DNA of 64,000 bases, from NCBI RefSeq assembly GCF_032678705.1, contig NZ_JAVTSS010000001.1, positions 248,001 to 312,000 on the forward strand, read 5' to 3'. Position numbers and translations under genes: made by a program. The DNA is from Pedobacter frigiditerrae (GTDB lineage: Bacteria > Bacteroidota > Bacteroidia > Sphingobacteriales > Sphingobacteriaceae). Numbering within the stretch: the stretch's first letter is position 1; the number at the start of each line of letters is the position of its first letter. Under the pieces are notes generated by a model. The model was given only the letters and a program-made list of their open reading frames with translations, had not been told where the DNA came from and ran no database searches. Below are positions 52,464 through 59,154 of the stretch, piece after piece.

Positions 52464-54452
52464 TTAAAACTTCCAAGTAACATAAGTAGCCATTCTGTTG
52501 TTGTTTGTTTTTGGGTCATATAGATACCTAAATCCAATTGATGGGCCAACCCTTACCAGCCCTAACTGTACATCGGCAAAAAAGGAAACCCTTGCATTAG
52601 CAAAATTCTCTTTTAGTTCGTTGGCAATTAACTTTAAATCAGATGTTGTACTTGTGCCATTGGCACTTTGAGTGCTTAACTTATAATCAAGTACATCAGT
52701 GTTTTTGTTATAAATGTCTAAAGCAACTAAAGCGCCTGCACCCGCACCAATATATTTGCTAATGTTGTACCTCATTTGGGCAGGCACTAAATTGATGGTC
52801 GTTACTTTTCTAAACTTTGTATAGTCCTTATTCAATATTCGATATGGGATACGATTAATGAGTGTGTCTTTTCCTGGTCCGCTCGAGCTAACCAATTCGG
52901 AACTTTCTTTAAACGAACTAAGGTATAGCTCAGCTTGCCAATAATATCGATGTGGTGCATAAGGTGCTAAACTTCCACCAATAACTACATTTTTGCTGTT
53001 TAGGTAATTTTTATTGTCGGTTTCAAAAGGGAAACCATAACCAATAATTAAACCTGGTGACAAGCCCATTTTAAATCGGCCGACTGCTCTATTGGTATAA
53101 ATCGGCTCATTTTTATCAAATACAATTGCCGCCCCACTTTTAATGGGCAGCTTTTTAGGTTTCTCCTTAAACTTGATCTTATATTCTACAAAACCCATAG
53201 TCGAGTCGGCATCATTTACCCCTTTTTGCTGTAAACCTGGCAGGTAAATATTGCTAAACACAAAATGGACACTATCGGTTCCTTTGATGGTTTTGATACA
53301 GCTTTGGTTAGTATAGGCAGAATCGCAATTAATTACCTCAGGTTTGGTCTTGGTAATTTTTATCGTTTCCTGATTAAATACCTCAGAGATATTTACGGCA
53401 ACATCAACTTTTTTTGCAGGACCTTTACCTGTGTTTTGGAAACGTATTTTATAAGTTAACTCTCTGTTTTTTCCTGTAAAACGATAATTCATCCTGGTTT
53501 TACGCAATACCATCTTATTAGGGTCATGGGAAGCCACAATTTGTAACTCCATGTTAAAAAACTCTTTTTCTACTAAAGGATTATCTGGGATAAAAACAGC
53601 TGTGATTCTTACCACTGCATTGGTATCCTTTAACATTTCTGGTGTTGTTTTAAAATGCATGAACAGAAAACGTTCTTCATTTTGTTTCAGGTTTTCGAAA
53701 CGCCAAGTTTCACTGCTTTTAAAATCCTTTGCTTTATCGCTGAGTAATACCTTTTCATCAGCATTAAATTGCATTTCATTTAACGAAGCATAATAAACAG
53801 CAGAATTATTTTTTTTAATGGGTAAATAGGCAGTTGACAATAATGGTTTTAAATCAGCTTTCTTTTCTTCATTATAAGCTCTCGTTTCTGCCAAAACAAA
53901 ATTGTTATTAGCAAACTCTTTATCATTAAATAAAATGGCAACTGTTCCGTTTAAATTCTGTTGACCGTTTTCTGCTTTGTTTCTATAGCCAAAAACAATC
54001 ATCATGTCATCACCAGGCTTGGGCATACAATTGCTTTTCAGTTCTATGCTACCACCCATTTTAAATAGTGATGGCTCGATAGAATTAGAAGCCATCATCG
54101 GTCTGCTGGTCGTATTAGGTTTAATGATTGGTTTTGGTTTGGTTGGCGGACGTTTGCCATCATCGTAATTGTTGGTGGCATATAGTCTGGCTAGAATTGG
54201 GTCTTTGCCTTTATAAATATGGATAGGATCTTTCTCAAAACTAAAACCTCCATCACCAAACTCCCAGAAATAAGTGTAAAATGGAGCGGGAGCACCTGCA
54301 ATTTGCCTTAAAGGCCTTAACTCAGAAGTAAATTTGGTAACGCCATTTTCTGTCGTGTAATTGATAATTGCAGGTACAGTATCACTGGGTAAAACCTGCG
54401 CATAAGCAGTACTAATACCTACAAAAAGCAAAATTGAGAATAGCGTTTTCAT
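52464..54452 (-). CDS. Secreted PKD-domain protein
   Basis: 662 residues with a signal peptide ending TAYAQ. A PKD domain is seen at about 48-85 (YFWEFGDGGFSFEKDPIHIY, the WxFGDG core). A Pro/Lys-rich hinge follows, then a DUF11/CARDB-like beta domain with LTYKIRFQNTGKGPAKKVDV. The C-terminal third (from about 470) has alternating hydrophobic strands ending in TYVTWKF, the pattern of an outer-membrane beta-barrel with a terminal Phe. Together this suggests a surface or outer-membrane protein. It is between the CHAT gene and the lipoprotein gene on the same strand, so the three may form one complex. Confidence 0.8.
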   Translation of the reverse strand: MKTLFSILLFVGISTAYAQVLPSDTVPAIINYTTENGVTKFTSELRPLRQIAGAPAPFYTYFWEFGDGGFSFEKDPIHIYKGKDPILARLYATNNYDDGKRPPTKPKPIIKPNTTSRPMMASNSIEPSLFKMGGSIELKSNCMPKPGDDMMIVFGYRNKAENGQQNLNGTVAILFNDKEFANNNFVLAETRAYNEEKKADLKPLLSTAYLPIKKNNSAVYYASLNEMQFNADEKVLLSDKAKDFKSSETWRFENLKQNEERFLFMHFKTTPEMLKDTNAVVRITAVFIPDNPLVEKEFFNMELQIVASHDPNKMVLRKTRMNYRFTGKNRELTYKIRFQNTGKGPAKKVDVAVNISEVFNQETIKITKTKPEVINCDSAYTNQSCIKTIKGTDSVHFVFSNIYLPGLQQKGVNDADSTMGFVEYKIKFKEKPKKLPIKSGAAIVFDKNEPIYTNRAVGRFKMGLSPGLIIGYGFPFETDNKNYLNSKNVVIGGSLAPYAPHRYYWQAELYLSSFKESSELVSSSGPGKDTLINRIPYRILNKDYTKFRKVTTINLVPAQMRYNISKYIGAGAGALVALDIYNKNTDVLDYKLSTQSANGTSTTSDLKLIANELKENFANARVSFFADVQLGLVRVGPSIGFRYLYDPKTNNNRMATYVTWKF

Positions 54453-54472
54453 CTGTTATTTGGTTTTTTATT

Positions 54473-54510
54473 GATGAAGCCTTTTGATGTTTAAACATAC
54501 AAGCTTCATC
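54473..54510. promoter_or_regulatory. Palindrome within an inverted repeat upstream of the PKD gene
   Basis: GATGAAGC (54473-54480) and GCTTCATC (54503-54510) are perfect inverted arms, and between them ATGTTTAAACAT (54487-54498) is itself a perfect 12-bp palindrome. The structure lies 20-58 bases before the PKD start codon. It could be an operator or a leader hairpin. Confidence 0.45.
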
Positions 54511-54546
54511 ATTATTAAATTTATAGATTTTTATTTGATATAAAGA

Positions 54547-54578
54547 AAAGATGAGACCAAATGAATGGTCCCATCTTT
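54547..54578 (-). terminator. Rho-independent terminator of the lipoprotein gene
   Basis: Read on -, AAAGATGGGACC pairs with GGTCTCATCTTT (one G-T pair) over eight bases and is followed by TTC. It lies 20 bases past the lipoprotein stop and separates it from the PKD gene. Confidence 0.75.
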
Positions 54579-54598
54579 ATTATTAATATTTGGGAATA

Positions 54599-55570
54599 TT
54601 AGTAGTTATTCAAACTGTTAATGGCAGCTTGTACTTGTGCTTCAGTAGTTTCTACTAAGGTTAATGTAATACTCTGACTAGCCACAATTGTTGTTTCTAG
54701 CTCTGCATAGTAATATTTTCCATCTTTAATAGAGAACGATAAATATTTACCCTGAACGCCAATTGGCATTACATCATCATAACTTTTCACTTTGTTTGGT
54801 CCATCTGGAGTATATAGCTGTGCTGCTACATTGCTTCCTTTTGCACAGAAGAATACAAATGTCTCTCCGCTAAATGCTCTAAAAGAAGCCATCGAACCAG
54901 GATTGTTTACCAAGGTTACACGTGTAGTTGTTTTCGGATTGGCATAACTGTAAAACACATCACAATTGATCCAACCTAAATTGCCCATGTCAAAAGTAAA
55001 TGAACCGGCTGCGGCATCTGCCTCACGTTTGATTTGTAAACCACCACCAGCAGGGTTTTGTACAGGTGCTTGCCAAGCCATTTGGTTATCTGCACCCACT
55101 TTTTCTACGCCTTCCCAAATCTGCGTAACGCCCGTTCTGTTTGTTGGAATAGAAATTTTAATGGCTGCACTTAAAGCTTGGTCTACTTTTGTGCCATTTA
55201 CACTTGCATTTAAGTAAATGAAACCATCTGATGCTAAAGGTGCACCGCTAATGTGATTGGTGTTGGTGCCACTAAATAAAACGTCGCTTCTTTTTAAAAC
55301 TTCCATGGCATCAATGGTGATCTCCCCAGTTACAGCAACGCCACCTAGTTTAATGGCACCTGCCGGAATAATAATTTTTGTTCCGCCTTTTAAGGTAAAG
55401 GTGTTTGACGTACTTCCGTTAATTTTTAAACTTTGAACTTGCGGACCAAAAATGGCAGCAAATTCTTTAGCCGAGTTTGCAGTGTTTCCGTTGTTTTTGT
55501 CTTTTTTACAAGCTGCAGAAAATAAGATTATAATTGCAACTAATGCGTAGGTTAGGTTTAACTTTTTCAT
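54599..55570 (-). CDS. Lipoprotein of unknown function with ZU5-like beta domain
   Basis: 323 residues. The signal has a clear lipobox (IILFSAAC, Cys21) followed by KKDKNNGN. The first domain, with TLKGGTKIIIPAGAIKLGG, resembles the beta domains that start many Bacteroidota surface lipoproteins. The second half includes DMGNLGWINCDVFYSYA and a run of beta strands. No catalytic motif is seen. Its start is divergent from the ECF sigma gene across a 182-base region, and its own terminator follows. Confidence 0.75.
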   Translation of the reverse strand: MKKLNLTYALVAIIILFSAACKKDKNNGNTANSAKEFAAIFGPQVQSLKINGSTSNTFTLKGGTKIIIPAGAIKLGGVAVTGEITIDAMEVLKRSDVLFSGTNTNHISGAPLASDGFIYLNASVNGTKVDQALSAAIKISIPTNRTGVTQIWEGVEKVGADNQMAWQAPVQNPAGGGLQIKREADAAAGSFTFDMGNLGWINCDVFYSYANPKTTTRVTLVNNPGSMASFRAFSGETFVFFCAKGSNVAAQLYTPDGPNKVKSYDDVMPIGVQGKYLSFSIKDGKYYYAELETTIVASQSITLTLVETTEAQVQAAINSLNNY

Positions 55571-55667
55571 GATCTTTAATTTTAAATTTTTGATGCTTAC
55601 TCTTTTAAAGGCTTTTCAGCGTGCGCCATTTCATAGGTTTTGATGATATATCAGCCAAACCAAAAAA

Positions 55668-55698
55668 TTGTTACCCCTTATTTTTAAAATTATTTTCG
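55668..55698 (+). promoter_or_regulatory. Probable promoter of the ECF sigma gene
   Basis: TTG at 55668-55670 and TATTTTCG at 55691-55698 (one mismatch to TAnnTTTG) with a 20-base spacer, giving a leader of about 50 bases before the ATG at 55753. Confidence 0.45.
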
Positions 55699-55752
55699 CA
55701 ATGCGGAAGAAAGAGTAAATTAGACTAACCAAATCGTCCTAAACTATCGCCA

Positions 55753-56313
55753 ATGGCAAAACCAGTTCATCTAGACCAACGCTATTTAGTGGCCCTAATT
55801 AATAATGATGCAGGTCTTATCAATGAGATTTATAAAAAATGTGCGGGTAAGGTAAAATCTTTTGTTATTTTTAATAACGGTACCGCAAATGATGCCGAAG
55901 ATATTTTTCAGGAAGCCTTGGTAGATATCTACAACCAAGCAAAATATAAAGATTTGCAACTCACTTGTCCTTTCGAACCTTTTCTTTTATTGGTGTGTAA
56001 ACGCAAATGGTTAAATGCCCTAAAGAAAAAATCAGTTTTACAGGTAACAAATAGTGAAGATGATTTATTACTAATTGGCGAGGATACATTTGAACAGGCA
56101 GAGCAGCTGGCAGATCAAGCGGCTCAATCTGAAATATTCTTAAAGGCCTTTGAAAAACTGGGCGAGCGCTGCAAGGAAATTATAAAATGGAGCATGCAGG
56201 GCGATGCACAGGAAAAAGTGGCCGAAGCATTAGGTGTTACCTATGGCTACTTAAGGAAAAAGAAGTCTGAATGTATGGCGAGCCTAGTTAAATTGGTTCA
56301 AATAAATAAATAG
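55753..56313 (+). CDS. ECF-type RNA polymerase sigma factor
   Basis: 186 residues. Region 2 is seen as GTANDAEDIFQEALVDIYNQ (about 44-63), the core-binding and -10 element part. Region 4 is LGERCKEIIKWSMQGDAQEK then EALGVTYGYLRKKKSECM (about 137-178), a helix-turn-helix with Tyr-Gly replacing the common S-V-x-R. It belongs to the short sigma factors that in Bacteroidota sit beside a membrane TPR protein and a CHAT protein. It starts divergently from the lipoprotein gene and is two bases upstream of its likely regulator. Confidence 0.92.
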   Translation: MAKPVHLDQRYLVALINNDAGLINEIYKKCAGKVKSFVIFNNGTANDAEDIFQEALVDIYNQAKYKDLQLTCPFEPFLLLVCKRKWLNALKKKSVLQVTNSEDDLLLIGEDTFEQAEQLADQAAQSEIFLKAFEKLGERCKEIIKWSMQGDAQEKVAEALGVTYGYLRKKKSECMASLVKLVQINK

Positions 56314-56315
56314 AA

Positions 56316-57038
56316 ATGATGACGGAAGATAAAATCTTGTGGGTTGCTCGCTATGTTGAGGGAGATATGGATGAAGCTGAAATTGCCGAATTTGAAACTC
56401 AGTTAAAGAGCGATGCTGAACTACAACAAAATTTAAAGGATTATCACCATATTCATCAAAGCCTAAAAATGAAATTGGCTAACAACGATGAATTAAAAAA
56501 TACCTTACAAGGCTTTAATAAACAATATTTTGCCGCAGAGCCAAAAGTTGTTTCCTTTAAGCCAGTTTTAAAATGGTTAAGTGGTGTTGCTGCTATATTA
56601 GTGATAGGTTTATTTATTTGGGCACCATGGAATGCCAATTTATATGAAACCTACTCCGATGATAGCCAAATGCTGGTAACAGAAAGGGGAGCCGCAACTT
56701 TAACCGATTTAGATAAAGCCGCAGCCTTGTATAATGAAAAGGATTATGATGGAGCTAAAACAAGTCTCAAAAAACTTTATAGCCAACAACCGGCTAACGC
56801 AATGATTGCCTACTATTATGGTATGTCATTAATTAAAACCAATGCAGTAGAAAATGCGAGAAAAATATTAACACCAATTTTTAATGGCGAATCGGTATTT
56901 AAATACGAAGCAGCCTATAGTATTGCCTTAAGCTATTTAAAAGAAGATAACAAGGTTGATGCTAAAACTTGGTTGCAAAAAATCCCTGCAGAAACTACAA
57001 GATATGAGCAGGCGCAAGAGTTGTTAGGGAAGATGTAA
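56316..57038 (+). CDS. Single-span membrane protein with periplasmic TPR (putative anti-sigma factor)
   Basis: 240 residues. The cytoplasmic N-terminus (MMTEDKILWVARYVEGDMDEAEIAEF) has the EGxMDxxExxxFE pattern of Bacteroidota anti-sigma domains. One span lies near 88-105 (LSGVAAILVIGLFIWAPW). The periplasmic part holds two or three TPR units, for example AALYNEKDYDGAKTSLKKLY and AYYYGMSLIKTNAVENARKI. It would hold the sigma factor at the membrane and read a signal through its TPRs. Its position two bases after the sigma gene supports this, but the anti-sigma role is inferred. Confidence 0.78.
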   Translation: MMTEDKILWVARYVEGDMDEAEIAEFETQLKSDAELQQNLKDYHHIHQSLKMKLANNDELKNTLQGFNKQYFAAEPKVVSFKPVLKWLSGVAAILVIGLFIWAPWNANLYETYSDDSQMLVTERGAATLTDLDKAAALYNEKDYDGAKTSLKKLYSQQPANAMIAYYYGMSLIKTNAVENARKILTPIFNGESVFKYEAAYSIALSYLKEDNKVDAKTWLQKIPAETTRYEQAQELLGKM

Positions 57039-57115
57039 AATGTAAAATGGAAGATGTAAGATGGAAGAGGGAAGTGGGAAGATGGGAAATATAAAATAGG
57101 GAATAGGCTGAAAAC
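57039..57115. repeat. Purine-rich GGAAGATGTAAG-type repeat
   Basis: Imperfect tandem words (AAAATGGAAGATGTAAGATGG, GGAAGTGGGAAGATGGG) with nearly all purines on the + strand. The same words return at 58480-58545 and 58970-59025 and, in a GTCCGAAAG form, at 61330-61690. It begins at the stop of the TPR gene. Confidence 0.65.
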
Positions 57116-57165
57116 AATCAAAGACCCAACGCTAAACGAAAGACGATCAACGCCGAACGACTCAA

Positions 57166-58395
57166 CTAAGGATAAATCAGATACTTCGCTCGTATAGCTT
57201 TAAATTTTTGCAGTCCAGGTTCCCAACTTTTTCTAATATCTGCTTCAGATACCCCAGCTATAATTTGTTTCCTTAATTGATCAGTGCCTATACGCAAATC
57301 AAAGGGAGATACACCTGTATTCGCTCTTTCCTTGCCAAAAAAGTTTGTCTTATCAGGATAAGCTTTGTAGAGTTCAATTACCCATGTTAAATTAAGCTGA
57401 CGGCTCTTGCGTAAATTGTTGATATCATAATTACGAAGATCGAGACCGTAACAAACTGAGTCCTTTTGATTTGGTCTTTCGCTCATACCAGGGATACTTA
57501 CTGGTTTGTAAGAGAAAGAATATTTGCCTTTTAGTGCAGGTGCACCTAATATGGTAAACGGCATATAAGTTCCCCTGCCTTCATTAATTGCTGTTCCTTC
57601 AAACATACATAAACTAGGGAAAAGCTCAACTGCTTGTTGCGTATTTAAATTTGGTGATGGATTGATTGGTAAAACATAAGGCGTATCATGGTCCCAATTG
57701 GCCACTTTGATGATCTTAATTTTGCATTTTTCCTTTAAGTAGCCCTCGCCGTTAAGGTATTGCGCAAATTCGCCAATAGTCATTCCATGCGTCATCGGTG
57801 TATAATGAATCCCTATGGCCGATTTAAACTTATCATCTGTCATTACTGGTCCATCTACTACATAGGCATTAGGATTTGGCCTATCAAGAATTAGTAATTC
57901 TTTACTGTTTTCTGCACAGGCTTCCATCACATATTCAAGCGTATTGATATTGGTATAGTAGCGGCAACCCACATCCTGAATGTCAAACACCATCAAATCT
58001 ATATCTGCCAACTGTTCTTTTGTTGGTTTCTCGTTTTTGCCATATAATGAGATAATCGGAATGCCAGTCTTTGCATCTACCTCATTGTTCACTACAGCTC
58101 CATTACTGGCATTGCCTCTAAATCCATGCTCAGGGCCAAAGACTTTTACAATTTTAACGCCAAGGCTTATTAAACTGTCTATGCTGCTTTTTTTGCCAAT
58201 TAACGAACTCTGATTGGCAACCATACCAATTCGTTTTCCTTTTAGGTAAGGCAGGTATTTTTCGGTCTGGTCGGCACCCGTAATAATTCTTGACTTATTA
58301 GCTGTACTTTGTTTTGACGACGCCATTTGTGCAGTACAATTAATGTTGCTGATAGCCAGAAAGGTTAAAAAAAGTATAGATGTAAGTCTCATCAT
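57166..58395 (-). CDS. Exo-beta-N-acetylmuramidase NamZ family protein (DUF1343)
   Basis: 409 residues with an N-terminal signal (LTSILFLTFLAISNINCTAQ); the Cys may make it a lipoprotein, though NINC is a weak lipobox. DUF1343 motifs are visible: GKRIGMVANQSSLIG near 55, VFGPEHGFRGNASNGAVV near 88, VFDIQDVGCRYYTNINTL near 135, DRPNPNAYVVDGPVM near 172 and FEGTAINEGRGTYMPFTILG near 265. NamZ of Tannerella releases MurNAc from peptidoglycan ends. Here it probably serves wall recycling. Monocistronic between repeats. Confidence 0.92.
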   Translation of the reverse strand: MMRLTSILFLTFLAISNINCTAQMASSKQSTANKSRIITGADQTEKYLPYLKGKRIGMVANQSSLIGKKSSIDSLISLGVKIVKVFGPEHGFRGNASNGAVVNNEVDAKTGIPIISLYGKNEKPTKEQLADIDLMVFDIQDVGCRYYTNINTLEYVMEACAENSKELLILDRPNPNAYVVDGPVMTDDKFKSAIGIHYTPMTHGMTIGEFAQYLNGEGYLKEKCKIKIIKVANWDHDTPYVLPINPSPNLNTQQAVELFPSLCMFEGTAINEGRGTYMPFTILGAPALKGKYSFSYKPVSIPGMSERPNQKDSVCYGLDLRNYDINNLRKSRQLNLTWVIELYKAYPDKTNFFGKERANTGVSPFDLRIGTDQLRKQIIAGVSEADIRKSWEPGLQKFKAIRAKYLIYP

Positions 58396-58479
58396 TTTAG
58401 GTGGTTATATATTGGTATCTCCGTTCACAAATACTAAATTAAGAAATTTGGCTAAGGTATACTACTTATTCCGAAAGTC

Positions 58480-58595
58480 GGGAAGATGGAAGAGGTGAGA
58501 TGGAAAGTGTAAGAAGATCCAGAAGTCGGAAAGTTAGGAAGATGACTAATTATACTAATGAACCAGTGACACCAATTGAACCAATGAACTACGTA
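58480..58595. repeat. Purine-rich repeat followed by AATGAACCAATGACACC motif
   Basis: GGAAGATGGAAGAGGTGAGATGG and AAGTCGGAAAGTTAGGAAGATG words (58480-58543) are followed by AATGAACCAGTGACACCAAT and TGAACCAATGAAC (58557-58590). The same two motifs in the same order recur at 58970-59150. An open frame of 60 codons over this repeat is judged not to be a gene. Confidence 0.6.
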
Positions 58596-58616
58596 GTAAC
58601 TAATTTATTATTAAAG

Positions 58617-58680
58617 CGATATATATATATCGAAGAAAATAACGTTAAGCAATTATTGCATCTTGCTTCATCCTTAACGT
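58617..58680. other. AT palindrome and stem-loop in the NamZ-helicase spacer
   Basis: CGATATATATATATCG at 58617-58632 is a perfect 16-bp palindrome. Next to it ACGTTAAG (58642-58649) and CTTAACGT (58673-58680) form a perfect 8-bp stem, with AGCAA and TTGCT inside able to extend it. No T-run follows. The rest of the spacer up to the small frame at 58826 shows nothing recognisable. Confidence 0.5.
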
Positions 58681-58825
58681 AATGATAATTTAATAGTGAA
58701 TTAACTTTCCATTAACTTAGTTGTATGCTAAGAGCAAGATAATCGTTAGCTAAACCATATAAAAAAAAAAGAACCTTATTGTTGTTGGGAATGACTGCAA
58801 AAAATTCCTTATTAATTGAAAATGT

Positions 58826-58942
58826 ATGAATACCGTGAACAGTGCCATCCTCGTCCTCATCATTTTAGATGTATTGGTTTTATTGGTTGCCATTAAGGCA
58901 CACCAATTCCAGCCTCATTCTAAAAAACATCCCTTGCGTTAA
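58826..58942 (+). CDS. Candidate 38-residue single-span membrane peptide
   Basis: ATG at 58826 to TAA at 58942. The peptide begins MNTVNSAILVLIILDVLVLL, one clean hydrophobic span of about 18 residues, then a basic, His-rich tail (KAHQFQPHSKKHPLR). An overlapping frame from 58822 is shorter and less protein-like. The composition is that of real small membrane proteins, but no promoter or ribosome site was recognised, and nothing else confirms it. Confidence 0.4.
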   Translation: MNTVNSAILVLIILDVLVLLVAIKAHQFQPHSKKHPLR

Positions 58943-58964
58943 TAATTATGTAAGATGTAAGTTG

Positions 58965-59150
58965 AGTAGTTGGAAGAGGTAAAATGGAAGATGTAAGCTC
59001 GAAAGTCGGAAAGTCTGGAAGATGACCATAATACCAATTAACCAATTACTCCAATCTTCCCTCAGCTAAAGCAAACGGCAATGTTGAGCGCAGCAAAATC
59101 CCGAATCTTCGGGGAACTATTCAACAAATGAACCAATGACACCAATGAAC
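58965..59150. repeat. Second copy of the purine-rich / AACCAATGACACC repeat pair
   Basis: GGAAGAGGTAAAATGGAAGATG and GAAAGTCGGAAAGTCTGGAAG (58970-59024) are followed by ACCAATTAACCAATTACTCC (59033-59053) and CAAATGAACCAATGACACC (59124-59142). It ends at the 3' end of the helicase gene. Confidence 0.6.
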
Positions 59151-59154
59151 CACA

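Noticed and set aside
58500..58682. 60-codon open frame after the NamZ gene
   Set aside because: It translates the purine-rich and AACCAATG repeats and an AT palindrome; no protein-like pattern.
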